Assembly (NCBI GenBank): GCA_017535125.1
Contig: JAFXUS010000057.1
Span: 62,001 to 126,000 of the forward strand
Reading direction: 5' to 3'
Length of the DNA: 64,000 bases
Source: Bacteroidales bacterium
GTDB lineage: Bacteria > Bacteroidota > Bacteroidia > Bacteroidales > UBA932
Every line of letters begins with the position of its first letter. The first letter of the stretch is position 1. Shown one piece after another: positions 42,431-54,491 of this stretch. Under the pieces are notes generated by a model. It had not been told where the DNA came from, did not search any database, and worked only from the letters and a program-made list of their open reading frames with translations. The translations under genes and the position numbers were made by a program.

Positions 42431-42949
42431 TCAGTGCAGTTCTTTCCGGAAGACGAACATTTCGTCATCCTCGTCGGCATGCCCGTGATGGTGCCTGTTC
42501 CAGAACTCGACGATATGGAATCCGCAGCGGTTCACATAGAAATGGATGTTGCGCTTTTCGAAGTAGGGGGTGATGGTCTCCCAGACGCAAATCTCAGGGT
42601 GCAATGCCTCTACGGCCTTCCAGGCGGTCTGGCCGATGCCTTTGCTATGGCACTCGGGCAGTACGAAGAGCAGTTCCAGCTCGCCTTTTGCCGCCTCCTT
42701 GTCAATCTGGAGCACGACGCCGCCGACCTTATGGCCGTCCTGGACAATCCGATAAGCCTCGGCTTTCTCGCCGTCGATGGAGCGCTCGATGGTCTCTCTG
42801 GAGATCACTTCTTCGCCATCCTCACAATGCTCATCCCGCATCCCGAACTCCTGCTGGGCACCGTACTTGAACGCCCACTGATTGTCGAGGATGAATTGCT
42901 CCCGGTCATCGGGTTGCAGCGGAAGCAATTGAATATCGAGTTCTTTCAT
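42431..42949 (-). CDS. GNAT family N-acetyltransferase
   Basis: 172 residues. The acetyl-CoA binding segment is ELELLFVLPECHSKGIGQTA, with GKG-like CHSKGIG for the pyrophosphate loop, followed by the GNAT C-terminal strand pattern FYVNRCGFHIVEFWN. A His-rich patch (NRHHHGHADEDDE) near the C-terminus is odd and could bind metal. The substrate is unknown. It lies 18 bases after the barrel remnant gene and may be read from the same transcript. Confidence 0.85.
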   Translation of the reverse strand: MKELDIQLLPLQPDDREQFILDNQWAFKYGAQQEFGMRDEHCEDGEEVISRETIERSIDGEKAEAYRIVQDGHKVGGVVLQIDKEAAKGELELLFVLPECHSKGIGQTAWKAVEALHPEICVWETITPYFEKRNIHFYVNRCGFHIVEFWNRHHHGHADEDDEMFVFRKELH

Positions 42950-42967
42950 GACACGAAGATACGATCT

Positions 42968-47555
<4,588 letters not shown>

Positions 47556-47566
47556 TAATCAACGAC

Positions 47567-48004
47567 ATGAAACAGTTAGTACTCATTTTCTCCCTTCTGT
47601 TCGCTTTCGTTTTCGGTTGTGGCACGCTGAAGGCGGCACCACTCATCGCGGCTTCGGATACGCTCGATTTTTATGTCATCAACGGCCAGCCGGTAGAAAA
47701 GTTTGACGGCTCGCAGATCGTAGGCAAGAAGATCGCAACCTACGACATCACAGTCATCACGCCGCCCAATGAAGGCCCCGTCCGGGTTCACGAGATCACG
47801 ACCGAGGGTTACACGCATCCGGCTGTGTCCTATTCAATCCGTCCCACCGGGATCGGTGACATGGTTGAGCCATCCTATGTCATCGATGGCAAGAAGGCTT
47901 CGAAAAAGGAATTCGAAAGTCTGAATGCTACGGAAATCAAGAGCATCACCGTCGAGAAGGATGGCGTCATCAAGGTTGTGACCAAGGCCAAGAAAAAGAA
48001 ATAA
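47567..48004 (+). CDS. Secreted protein with a TonB-plug-like motif
   Basis: 145 residues. The signal is MKQLVLIFSLLFAFVFGCG, with mature start after Ala or possible lipidation at Cys18. The C-terminal half has VIDGKKASKKEFESLNATEI followed by KSITVEKDG and IKVVTKAKKKK, which resembles the start of TonB-dependent receptor plug domains, here without a barrel. Function unknown. It follows the EamA remnant by 11 bases, so it may use that promoter. A terminator lies at 48036-48063. Confidence 0.65.
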   Translation: MKQLVLIFSLLFAFVFGCGTLKAAPLIAASDTLDFYVINGQPVEKFDGSQIVGKKIATYDITVITPPNEGPVRVHEITTEGYTHPAVSYSIRPTGIGDMVEPSYVIDGKKASKKEFESLNATEIKSITVEKDGVIKVVTKAKKKK

Positions 48005-48035
48005 TCCGGAGACCCTCCGATTGCAAGTACGAATG

Positions 48036-48063
48036 GAGCCAACGCTGCTGCGCTGGCTCTTTT
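48036..48063 (+). terminator. Intrinsic terminator after the secreted protein gene
   Basis: GAGCCA.CGC pairs with GCG.TGGCTC with one internal mismatch and a 4-base loop, followed by four T. Confidence 0.6.
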
Positions 48064-48125
48064 GTATCTGTTTCCGCCTGTTCCATCCCCAAAATGGGCT
48101 GCTGGCGAGGTGGGTAGTCAAGAAA

Positions 48126-48168
48126 TTTTACGAAATTCGTATAAATATTTTATGATATTCGTAAAATT
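48126..48168 (+). promoter_or_regulatory. Inverted-repeat operator candidate upstream of the DUF2975/YozG genes
   Basis: ATTTTACGAA near 48127 is matched by its complement TTCGTAAAAT near 48159, with A/T-rich DNA between, just upstream of the TATCTTTG box at 48175. A second related half-site, ATTCGTATAAA, lies between them. This is a plausible binding site for the HTH protein encoded by the second gene. Confidence 0.45.
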
Positions 48169-48174
48169 GGCATT

Positions 48175-48182
48175 ATCTTTGT
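48175..48182 (+). promoter_or_regulatory. -7 promoter element TATCTTTG for the DUF2975/YozG operon
   Basis: Plus-strand TAnnTTTG match about 32 bases before the ATG at 48215. Confidence 0.6.
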
Positions 48183-48214
48183 CTGCGGATTGGTCAAACC
48201 AATCTTTCAAGGAT

Positions 48215-48682
48215 ATGAGGAATTCAACACAAAAGAACATCCAGGGGCTGTCCATTGCCATCCTGATCATCGCGACGCTTTACGTCGCCTTCATCTACTG
48301 CACCACGATCAATCAGCTTTGGATCCAAAAGACGGTGGTCTGGAATCCGGACAAACTTGGCTGGCAGTATTTCATCATCGCCGGTCGCTTCATCGGCGTG
48401 GCCCTTCTTTATGCTTTCTGCGTCATCTTCCTGGTCCGCACGAACCGGTCCCTGAAGAACGGAGTGATCTTTCCCAAGGCCAACGTCGCCCTCATCCGCT
48501 GGGCCGCGCTGGTCTCCGTGCTCGTGACCTTCGTCCATGCCAACTACGAGGACGTAATCCAGGGCGCTACCTGCTCCGTGCTTGACGGGAATACCTTCTT
48601 CATCCCGCTGGCCGTTCTCCTTTTCGCCGGACTCTACAAGATGGCCTACCTCACCGCCAAAGACAGCAAACTTGCGATATGA
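48215..48682 (+). CDS. DUF2975 family membrane protein
   Basis: 155 residues from the ATG at 48215 (MRNSTQKNIQGLSIAIL); the longer upstream frame covers the promoter and is rejected. Four membrane segments, including GLSIAILIIATLYVAFIYCT and YFIIAGRFIGVALLYAFCVI, match DUF2975 proteins. These are normally encoded with a small HTH regulator, as here (ATGA overlap with the next gene). Function is unknown; a role in sensing for the regulator is an inference. Confidence 0.82.
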   Translation: MRNSTQKNIQGLSIAILIIATLYVAFIYCTTINQLWIQKTVVWNPDKLGWQYFIIAGRFIGVALLYAFCVIFLVRTNRSLKNGVIFPKANVALIRWAALVSVLVTFVHANYEDVIQGATCSVLDGNTFFIPLAVLLFAGLYKMAYLTAKDSKLAI

Positions 48683-48924
48683 TTACCGTCAACCTCGACA
48701 AGATGCTCTGGGAGCGGCACATGAAGCTCTCGGAGCTCTCCGAAAAGATCGGCATTTCGATGACCAACCTTTCCCTGCTCAAGACGGGGAAAGGTCGGGC
48801 CATCCGTTTCACTACGCTCAACAAGCTCTGCAAGGTGCTGGAATGCCTGCCGGGCGACATCCTGGACTATCAGCCCGACCCGGAAGGAACGGAGATGGAG
48901 GATGATATCTTTGAAGAAAACTGA
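48679..48924 (+). CDS. Cro/CI-type HTH regulator (YozG-like)
   Basis: 81 residues. It is an XRE-type HTH: MLWERHMKLSELSEKIGISM, TNLSLLKTGKGRAIRF, and LCKVLECLPGDILDYQPDPE, the last typical of YozG-like regulators. It overlaps the DUF2975 gene (ATGA) and is translated with it. It likely autoregulates through the inverted repeat near 48126-48168. It ends 2 bases before the YiiX-like gene. Confidence 0.88.
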   Translation: MITVNLDKMLWERHMKLSELSEKIGISMTNLSLLKTGKGRAIRFTTLNKLCKVLECLPGDILDYQPDPEGTEMEDDIFEEN

Positions 48925-48926
48925 CG

Positions 48927-49514
48927 ATGAGAACTCTGATTACCTTATTGCTGCTGTTCGTGATGATGTGCTGCTCCGGTCCCAGGACAGGGGATCTGTT
49001 GTTCGTGAGCGCGCCTGCCGACGCCGGGCAGATGGAGGGCGCCATTATCGCCGCCACGGGCGAAATCGTCCATGTGGCCATTGTGGAGAGGGCTTCTGAC
49101 GGAACAATCTGGGTGATTGATTCGACCCCGAAGCGGGGTGTCGACCGCCATCCGCTGGACACGCTGAAAGCCGATTTCCCGGAGGCGGAAGGCTATACCT
49201 ATCTCTATGCCAGACCGAAGGAACGGTCGAATCAGTATGTCGAGCAGGCCAAGCGCTTCATCAGCCAGCCGTATGACCAGGCGTTCCTGCCGGACAACGG
49301 CGCGATGTATTGTTCGGAGCTGGTGCGGGACAGCTACAGGCGGCCTGACGGCACGTATTTGTTCAGCGACAAACCCATGAATTTCCGTGACTCAGACGGG
49401 ACGTTCCCGCAGTGGTGGGTGGAGCATTTCGCCGCTCTGGGCATGCCTGTCCCGCAGGATACCCTGGGCACCAATCCCCAGGATATGTACACGGAATGCC
49501 AGCCCCTGCGATAG
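48927..49514 (+). CDS. YiiX/YebB-like NlpC/P60 superfamily cysteine hydrolase, exported
   Basis: 195 residues with a lipoprotein-like signal (LLLLFVMMCCS). The permuted NlpC/P60 arrangement shows GDLLFVSAP, the catalytic His in IVHVAIVERA, and the Cys in AMYCSELVRDSY. This fits the YiiX family, amidase or acyl-hydrolase-like proteins of the envelope. It is 2 bases from the YozG-like gene and may be in the same operon. The substrate is unknown. Confidence 0.82.
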   Translation: MRTLITLLLLFVMMCCSGPRTGDLLFVSAPADAGQMEGAIIAATGEIVHVAIVERASDGTIWVIDSTPKRGVDRHPLDTLKADFPEAEGYTYLYARPKERSNQYVEQAKRFISQPYDQAFLPDNGAMYCSELVRDSYRRPDGTYLFSDKPMNFRDSDGTFPQWWVEHFAALGMPVPQDTLGTNPQDMYTECQPLR

Positions 49515-49519
49515 TGTCT

Positions 49520-50452
49520 TTAGCCTTTTCCCTCGTGTCTGGAATATAATCGGGCGACGATCGCGCCGCTGATGTTGTGCCAGACGCTGAATACGGCGCC
49601 GGGGATGGCCGCCATCGGGTAAGCGGCGAAATGAAGCGTGGCCAGCGATGAAGCCAGGCCGCTGTTCTGCATGCCAACCTCCACGCTGATGGCGCGCCGC
49701 TTGGCAGGGGACAGATTCAGCAGGGCTCCGATCAGGTAGCCGATAACCAGGCCGAGGATATTATGAAGCATGACGACCAGCACGATGATCCACTCGCTCG
49801 AAAGCAGTTTATGCGCGTTCGCGGCAATGACGATCATCACGATCAGGCAGATGGCGATGGAAGAAACCGCCGGCAGGAAGGTGGTGGCCTGCTCTGTCGC
49901 CCGCGGCAATAGCCGCTTGACCAGCAGGCCCAGGATGATGGGCAGGATGACTACCCACAAAATGCTCAGCAACATGCCGACGACGTTGACATCCACCGTC
50001 TCACCTACTAGCAGCAATACAAGCAATGGGGTGAGGAGCGGCGCCAGCAAAGTGGACGTGGCGGTCATCCCGACCGAAAGTGCCAAGTCGCCCTTGGCCA
50101 GATAGGTGATGACGTTGGACGCCGTTCCGCCCGGGCAGCAGCCTACCAGCACAACGCCGACCGTCAGCGCATCGTTCAGCGCGAACAGGCGGGAGAGCGC
50201 GAAAGCCAGGAGCGGCATCACCGTAAACTGCGCCAGGCAGCCGATAATGATATCTTTGGGACGGCTGAACACCACGCGGAAATCCTCCGGCTTGAGCGTG
50301 AGCCCCATACCGAACATGATGACGCCCAGCAGGGGATTGATGAGCGATGGCTTTAAATGGCCCAGTACGTCCGGGAATGCAAGTGCCAGGAGTGCCGACA
50401 GCAATACCAGCACCCCCATATAATCAGCAATCAGTTTGCAGATGCGTTTCAT
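49520..50452 (-). CDS. Bile acid:sodium symporter family protein
   Basis: 310 residues, about ten membrane segments. It has the family motif VVLVGCCPGGTASNVITYLAKGD region (CCPGGTASN near residue 115), GLTLKPEDF, and SVEVGMQNSGLASSLA. These belong to the SBF/ASBT fold, which couples sodium to uptake of bile acids or other organic anions such as pantoate. It starts 15 bases after a 48-codon gene on the same strand and is the last gene of that unit. The substrate cannot be told. Confidence 0.92.
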   Translation of the reverse strand: MKRICKLIADYMGVLVLLSALLALAFPDVLGHLKPSLINPLLGVIMFGMGLTLKPEDFRVVFSRPKDIIIGCLAQFTVMPLLAFALSRLFALNDALTVGVVLVGCCPGGTASNVITYLAKGDLALSVGMTATSTLLAPLLTPLLVLLLVGETVDVNVVGMLLSILWVVILPIILGLLVKRLLPRATEQATTFLPAVSSIAICLIVMIVIAANAHKLLSSEWIIVLVVMLHNILGLVIGYLIGALLNLSPAKRRAISVEVGMQNSGLASSLATLHFAAYPMAAIPGAVFSVWHNISGAIVARLYSRHEGKG

Positions 50453-50467
50453 TCCGTCACTTCTTTT

Positions 50468-50614
50468 TTACTCTTCCGGCAGATTGCCTTTGCGGATCTG
50501 CCCCCGGATGATGCCTTCCGTGACTTCGAAAAGTGCTTCCGAGCCGAGCTTGGTCGGGTTCTGACGACCCCAGACTTGCTTGGCGGTTACGCCGTGCGCT
50601 TTCCAGTCGTTCAT
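50468..50614 (-). CDS. Small 48-residue protein, translationally coupled
   Basis: The ATG at 50614 overlaps the TGA of the DUF4234-like gene (ATGA); the TAA is at 50470-50468. The protein starts MNDWKAHGVTAKQVWGRQNP and ends RKGNLPEE, soluble and mildly basic, with no family recognised. It could be a small partner protein or a displaced C-terminal part of the upstream gene. Coupling and a clean position before the symporter gene support that it is expressed. Confidence 0.5.
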   Translation of the reverse strand: MNDWKAHGVTAKQVWGRQNPTKLGSEALFEVTEGIIRGQIRKGNLPEE

Positions 50615-51012
50615 CCATGGAATGCTGTGCTTTTATCTAACTCCGATTCAATCTTGTTCAGCGTCGAAAAGAACCGGCCCGTCGCAATGCCGGGGCCGAG
50701 CAGCAGGACGCCAAACGTGTTCCAGCCGAACATGTGCCACCAGGATGTGTGGGGACCATCGATGCCAAGTTCAATAGCCTTGGCTTTCAGCTCTTCCGCG
50801 ATCCGGGCCATCCAGACCAGCGGGTAGATGAACAGCGTCGGGATGCCCAGCAGGTAGGCTTTCCAGTACGGGAGCGTCTTGTGCCCGAGGATTTCGTTCA
50901 GCTCGTCCTGCAGACCGCTTAGCGGCATATAGAACAGGAAGAACAACCCGACCGTACAAAAGTCGATCAGTCCGAACAGGAATCCCGGTCTATGCGTGTG
51001 CTTGAATCGCAA
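50611..51012 (-). CDS. DUF4234-like membrane protein
   Basis: 133 residues with three membrane segments: PGFLFGLIDFCTVGLFFLFY, AYLLGIPTLFIYPLVWMA and MFGWNTFGVLLLGPGIATGR. The ending FFSTLNKIESEL is typical of DUF4234 proteins. Function unknown. It sits 6 bases after the 58-codon gene and overlaps the 48-codon gene, so the four genes from 51195 to 49520 form one unit. Confidence 0.7.
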   Translation of the reverse strand: MRFKHTHRPGFLFGLIDFCTVGLFFLFYMPLSGLQDELNEILGHKTLPYWKAYLLGIPTLFIYPLVWMARIAEELKAKAIELGIDGPHTSWWHMFGWNTFGVLLLGPGIATGRFFSTLNKIESELDKSTAFHG

Positions 51013-51018
51013 GGTTGC

Positions 51019-51195
51019 CTATCTTTTGTTTTTCTCTTCAGCCCGATAGGAGAGGATCATGCTCAGAAGTCCCAGCCCATTCCCGACGATACCGAGAAGC
51101 TTGAGATAAAGCTCTCCCGGCAGGAATAGCCAGGAGATCATCAGGACTGCGAACAGCACTCCGAGGACCACCTGCATCTTTTGTCTCTTGTTCAT
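51019..51195 (-). CDS. Small two-segment membrane protein (58 residues)
   Basis: The protein is MNKRQKMQVVLGVLFAVLMI followed by a second hydrophobic segment (LKLLGIVGNGLGLLSMI) and a basic tail ending EEKNKR. It has the look of small Bacteroidetes membrane proteins with unknown role. A TATCTTTG box lies 22 bases before the ATG at 51195, so it is the first gene of the symporter unit. Confidence 0.65.
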   Translation of the reverse strand: MNKRQKMQVVLGVLFAVLMISWLFLPGELYLKLLGIVGNGLGLLSMILSYRAEEKNKR

Positions 51196-51217
51196 TTCGT
51201 ATCCGTTTTTGCCAAAC

Positions 51218-51225
51218 CAAAGATA
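51218..51225 (-). promoter_or_regulatory. -7 promoter element TATCTTTG for the symporter unit
   Basis: Minus-strand TAnnTTTG match 22 bases before the ATG at 51195. Confidence 0.6.
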
Positions 51226-51260
51226 ATGATTTTACAAGACATTCGAAGCATAAAGATTTG

Positions 51261-51268
51261 TATCTTTG
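51261..51268 (+). promoter_or_regulatory. -7 promoter element TATCTTTG for the DUF1294 gene
   Basis: Plus-strand TAnnTTTG match 22 bases before the ATG at 51291. Confidence 0.6.
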
Positions 51269-51290
51269 CGTCTGCAAAAACACAGAAACG

Positions 51291-51554
51291 ATGCGTGTGT
51301 TGATCTATTATTTACTGGGAATCAATCTGTTGACCTTCTTTGTTTATGGCATTGACAAATGGAAGGCCAAGAGGGACAGGTGGCGCATTCCGGAGGCTAC
51401 GCTGTTGATGCTGGCCGCCCTCGGCGGCAGCGTCGGAGCCTTGCTCGGGATGTCCGTCTTCCATCACAAGACGAAGCACAAGAAGTTCCTGATCGGCGTT
51501 CCGCTGATCCTCCTTGCCCAGCTCGCCCTGGCGTATTTTATCGCTTTAAGGTAA
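51291..51554 (+). CDS. DUF1294 family membrane protein
   Basis: 87 residues with three membrane segments. The family pattern is FFVYGIDKWKAKRDRWRIPE, then GGSVGALLGMSVFHHKTKHK, with the conserved Lys/Arg and HHKT motif. Function is not established. The start at 51291 follows the promoter; a frame further upstream includes the promoter and is rejected. Its 3' end overlaps the convergent methyltransferase gene by 17 bases. Confidence 0.88.
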   Translation: MRVLIYYLLGINLLTFFVYGIDKWKAKRDRWRIPEATLLMLAALGGSVGALLGMSVFHHKTKHKKFLIGVPLILLAQLALAYFIALR

Positions 51555-52023
51555 AGAACCGGCCTGTCGTTTTCCTGTAGGCCAGATACTCTTCGCCGAA
51601 GTCGGCCTCCAGCCGCTTCTCTTCCGAGCGGACCTGCAGCATCATGATCAGCGCCACGGCGGCAAATACCATCAGCGCCCACCCGTTCCAAAGGGCGAGC
51701 ACGGTGCCGAGGTAGTACAGGTAAGTTCCGGAAAGCATGGGATTCCGGCTGAGTCGGTAGGGGCCGTCCGTCATCAGGTGTTGGGTGCGGGGCGCCACCT
51801 CATGCCCCATTGCGTCGAAGGGATTGCCCTTGCCGACGCGCTTCATATACACGATGCTCCAAGCGCTCAGCGCGAGTCCGGCCAGTACAAGCAAACCTGC
51901 CACGCAGAGGCGCCAAATGGGGATTGCGGCAAGTGCCGGCATCCCCGCCACCCACCACATCAGTGCCGGAATCCCGGCAATGAAGATGGTGAAGCCCAGT
52001 AAGTATCCGAGAACCTGTTTCAT
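51538..52023 (-). CDS. Isoprenylcysteine carboxyl methyltransferase (ICMT/PEMT-like) family protein
   Basis: 161 residues with about four membrane segments. The C-terminal motif LMTDGPYRLSRNPMLSGTYL, then EEKRLEADFGEEYLAYRKTT, is diagnostic of the SAM-dependent ICMT/phospholipid methyltransferase membrane family. Bacterial members methylate lipids or small molecules; the acceptor is unknown here. It is 2 bases downstream of the SGNH lipoprotein gene and probably cotranscribed with it. Confidence 0.88.
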   Translation of the reverse strand: MKQVLGYLLGFTIFIAGIPALMWWVAGMPALAAIPIWRLCVAGLLVLAGLALSAWSIVYMKRVGKGNPFDAMGHEVAPRTQHLMTDGPYRLSRNPMLSGTYLYYLGTVLALWNGWALMVFAAVALIMMLQVRSEEKRLEADFGEEYLAYRKTTGRFFTLKR

Positions 52024-52025
52024 CG

Positions 52026-52685
52026 TCAGTCGATAGCCTCCAGCAGCTGGTCGCAGATGCTCTGCATGCCGCTTACGGAAGGATGGCCGTTCTGCTTGTC
52101 AATGTCGTGCAGTTCAATCAGCTGGATGCCGTAGTGCTGGCAGACGACGCGCATGGATTCGTTGATCTCCTCCCGGAGTTCGGAGTTCAGGATGGAATAG
52201 ATTTTCGCCTTCGGGTAGCGCTTCTGCAGCGCGTCCAGCAGGCAGGCGAGGGCAGGGCGGAAGCTCATGCAGTCCTCCTTCGTCCAGTCGGCATACTGGT
52301 ATTCGCCTACCGGCGATCCTGCCCAGGCGTCGTTGGTGCCGCCGAACAGGAAGATGATGTCCGGATCGCCGAGCATGTCGACACGGCTCGTGAAGGCCGA
52401 CGCGGAGGCATCCCGCTTGAAGTAACCGGTGCCGCAGATGGTGGTGCCGCCCCAGGAGTTGTTCTGCTCCAGCTGGTAGCCCTTGGTCTTGATGTAGAGG
52501 CTCCACCATGTCTGGTCGACATCCTTCACATCATTGTTGGCGTCCGGGTAGAAGGGTGCGTACCCTTCCGGGTTATACCCCTGATAGGTGGAATACGAGT
52601 CTCCCAGGATGGAGACCTTCTTGGTCTGCGCGCACGCTGTGAACAGGGTGGTCAGCAGCAATGCCCAAAAGAGTAACTTCTTCAT
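52026..52685 (-). CDS. SGNH/GDSL hydrolase lipoprotein
   Basis: 219 residues. The signal is MKKLLFWALLLTTLFTACA, with an SPII-like Cys18. SGNH blocks: GDSYSTYQG (nucleophile), NNSWGGTTI, FGGTNDAW (oxyanion Asn), and NGHPSVSGM (the His with its Asp missing from the usual DxxH spacing, replaced by NGHPS as in several family members). It is likely an esterase on the cell surface or in the periplasm. It is a different subfamily from the SGNH protein at 8881. Confidence 0.85.
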   Translation of the reverse strand: MKKLLFWALLLTTLFTACAQTKKVSILGDSYSTYQGYNPEGYAPFYPDANNDVKDVDQTWWSLYIKTKGYQLEQNNSWGGTTICGTGYFKRDASASAFTSRVDMLGDPDIIFLFGGTNDAWAGSPVGEYQYADWTKEDCMSFRPALACLLDALQKRYPKAKIYSILNSELREEINESMRVVCQHYGIQLIELHDIDKQNGHPSVSGMQSICDQLLEAID

Positions 52686-52710
52686 ATTTCTTAGATTTCA
52701 GCCTTGCATA

Positions 52711-52718
52711 CAAAGATA
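52711..52718 (-). promoter_or_regulatory. -7 promoter element TATCTTTG for the SGNH lipoprotein gene
   Basis: Minus-strand TAnnTTTG match about 25 bases before the ATG at 52685, 5 bases from the divergent box at 52724. Confidence 0.6.
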
Positions 52719-52723
52719 ATCAT

Positions 52724-52731
52724 TACCTTTG
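52724..52731 (+). promoter_or_regulatory. -7 promoter element TACCTTTG for the GNAT gene
   Basis: Plus-strand TAnnTTTG match about 24 bases before the ATG at 52756. Confidence 0.55.
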
Positions 52732-52755
52732 TTTCGTGAGCATGATTCTCCGAAA

Positions 52756-53259
52756 ATGATCTCCAATAGAATTATACGCCCGGCGATGGAATCCGACATC
52801 TCCGCCATCCTGCCCGTGCTGGATGCGGCCAGGCGCATCATGCGCGAGAGCGGGAATCCCAGTCAGTGGGCGGACGGGTATCCTTCGGCGGAAGCCATCC
52901 GGAAGGATATCGAACGGGACGGGGGATTCGTCATCGAGGATGACGGGAAGATTGTCGCGTATTTCGCCTTCCTGCCTTCGCCGGAGCCCACTTATGACGT
53001 GATCGAGGGCGGCAGCTGGCTGGACGACACGCAGCCGTACCATGTCATCCACCGCATCGCCAGTTACCCGGATTCGCGCGGCGTGTTCTCCGACATCATC
53101 GCATGGAGTCGGGAACGGGAGCATAACCTGCGGATCGACACCCACCGTGACAACCGCATCATGCAGCACTGTATCCTGAAAGCAGGCTTCCGGTACTGCG
53201 GCATCATCTACCTGGCCAATGGCGACGAGCGCCTGGCCTACCAGTGGCTGATTGCCTGA
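52756..53259 (+). CDS. GNAT family N-acetyltransferase
   Basis: 167 residues. It starts ISNRIIRPAMESDISAILPV, with VAYFAFLPSPEPTYDVIEGG, then HVIHRIASYPDSRGVFSDII carrying the CoA-binding turn, and the ending LKAGFRYCGIIYLANGDERL. This is the GNAT subfamily found widely in Bacteroidetes; the substrate is unknown. An upstream in-frame TTG overlaps the promoter and is rejected. Its stop is 3 bases from the convergent rubredoxin gene. Confidence 0.85.
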   Translation: MISNRIIRPAMESDISAILPVLDAARRIMRESGNPSQWADGYPSAEAIRKDIERDGGFVIEDDGKIVAYFAFLPSPEPTYDVIEGGSWLDDTQPYHVIHRIASYPDSRGVFSDIIAWSREREHNLRIDTHRDNRIMQHCILKAGFRYCGIIYLANGDERLAYQWLIA

Positions 53260-53262
53260 AAA

Positions 53263-53424
53263 CTATTCTACCGGGGAGAAATCTTCTTTTCCTACGCCGC
53301 ACATGGGGCACACCCAATCCTCGGGAATGTCCTCGAATGCCGTTCCGGGAGCGATGCCGCTGTCGGGATCTCCCGCCGCCGGGTCATATTCATACCCGCA
53401 GATGTTGCAAATGTACTTTTTCAT
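53263..53424 (-). CDS. Rubredoxin
   Basis: 53 residues: [20 protein letters not shown], then [20 protein letters not shown]. Two CxxCG/CPxCG knuckles bind one iron. It is a one-electron carrier, commonly donating to rubrerythrin-type peroxide reductases or superoxide reductase in anaerobes. It is a single gene; a weak TATATTAG sequence near 53452-53459 on the minus strand could be its -7 box. Confidence 0.97.
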   Translation of the reverse strand: MKKYICNICGYEYDPAAGDPDSGIAPGTAFEDIPEDWVCPMCGVGKEDFSPVE

Positions 53425-53468
53425 GGCAATTGGTATTAGTTCGTTAAAACAGGGCTAATATAAGCATT

Positions 53469-54491
53469 TTAAATGACTTTTTTGACACCCGGAATCTGCC
53501 GGACGAGCCAGGTGAAACCGAAGGAGATCACCGTGCTGACGACGCCGATGAAGAGGAACTTGCCGAACGCGCCCATCCAGAGGCCATCTGTCACGTGCTG
53601 CAGCGCCAGCATCAGGAGCATGTGGAAGATGTAGGCGCCGTAGGACTGCTCCGCGCACCAGCGCCAGAAGCGTCCGCTCCAGTTGCCGCATTCGCGGAAT
53701 AACCACAGCAGTCCGAAGGAAATGAAGACGCACATCAGGGACTCGTAGATGCCGAACCAGCGCCAGACGAAGCCGCTCCATGCGCCGTCGCCACGGACAT
53801 AATTACCCAGGGCAAAGAGGAGCCCCAGCGCCAGCGAGGCGGCGCCGACGCGGCCGCTCATCTTCTCGAGCCAGCCGCAGCGGCCGGCCAGCACGCCGAT
53901 GGCGAACATCATCACATATTGCAGATAGTGAGCCGGCTCCAGCGGCATCGGGATGATGCCGAAGGGCCAGATCCAGTGGTCCTGCGGACTTATCTGGCGG
54001 ATGAAATGGCTCCCGACGCCCATCACCAGGCCGATGGCCAGCAGGCTCCACAGCGGCAGTTGCTGAACCCGGCAGGTTTTCAGGGCGGGAACGAAACGGC
54101 GGATCAGCGCATAGACGAGGCAGAAGACCAGCAGGCTTTCCACGAACCACATGTGGCCAATCTCCGGTTTACCGGACAGCAATGCCAGCAGTCCGCCCAT
54201 GACAAGCAGCGGAATGCCGAGCCGGACCAGCTTCTTCCGGACGAACTCCTTGCCGCCATGCCTGTCGTAGCTCTTCGGGACGAAATAGCCGGAGATCAGG
54301 AAATACAGGCCCATGAAGAAACTGGCGTTTGTGGAGAAGAAATGCCAGATCCACGGCATGAATTCGTCTGGATTGCTGGGCGTGTAAGCCCAGCCTCCGC
54401 CATTCCCATATGCCTGCCCGGCGTGGTGAAAGATCACCAGCGCTGTCAGGAAGACCTTCAGGTTGTCCAGATAGTACCGCCGGTCTGTCAT
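53469..54491 (-). CDS. Membrane acyltransferase family 3
   Basis: 340 residues, about ten membrane segments. The family start is YYLDNLKVFLTALVIFHHAG, then FFMGLYFLISGYFVPKSYDR and LVRLGIPLLV. The His pair FHH corresponds to the catalytic His of the family. It transfers acyl groups at the cytoplasmic membrane; the substrate is unknown. The ATG at 54491 overlaps the TGA of the phosphoesterase gene (TGATG), so the two are translationally coupled, which excludes a longer upstream start. Confidence 0.88.
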   Translation of the reverse strand: MTDRRYYLDNLKVFLTALVIFHHAGQAYGNGGGWAYTPSNPDEFMPWIWHFFSTNASFFMGLYFLISGYFVPKSYDRHGGKEFVRKKLVRLGIPLLVMGGLLALLSGKPEIGHMWFVESLLVFCLVYALIRRFVPALKTCRVQQLPLWSLLAIGLVMGVGSHFIRQISPQDHWIWPFGIIPMPLEPAHYLQYVMMFAIGVLAGRCGWLEKMSGRVGAASLALGLLFALGNYVRGDGAWSGFVWRWFGIYESLMCVFISFGLLWLFRECGNWSGRFWRWCAEQSYGAYIFHMLLMLALQHVTDGLWMGAFGKFLFIGVVSTVISFGFTWLVRQIPGVKKVI

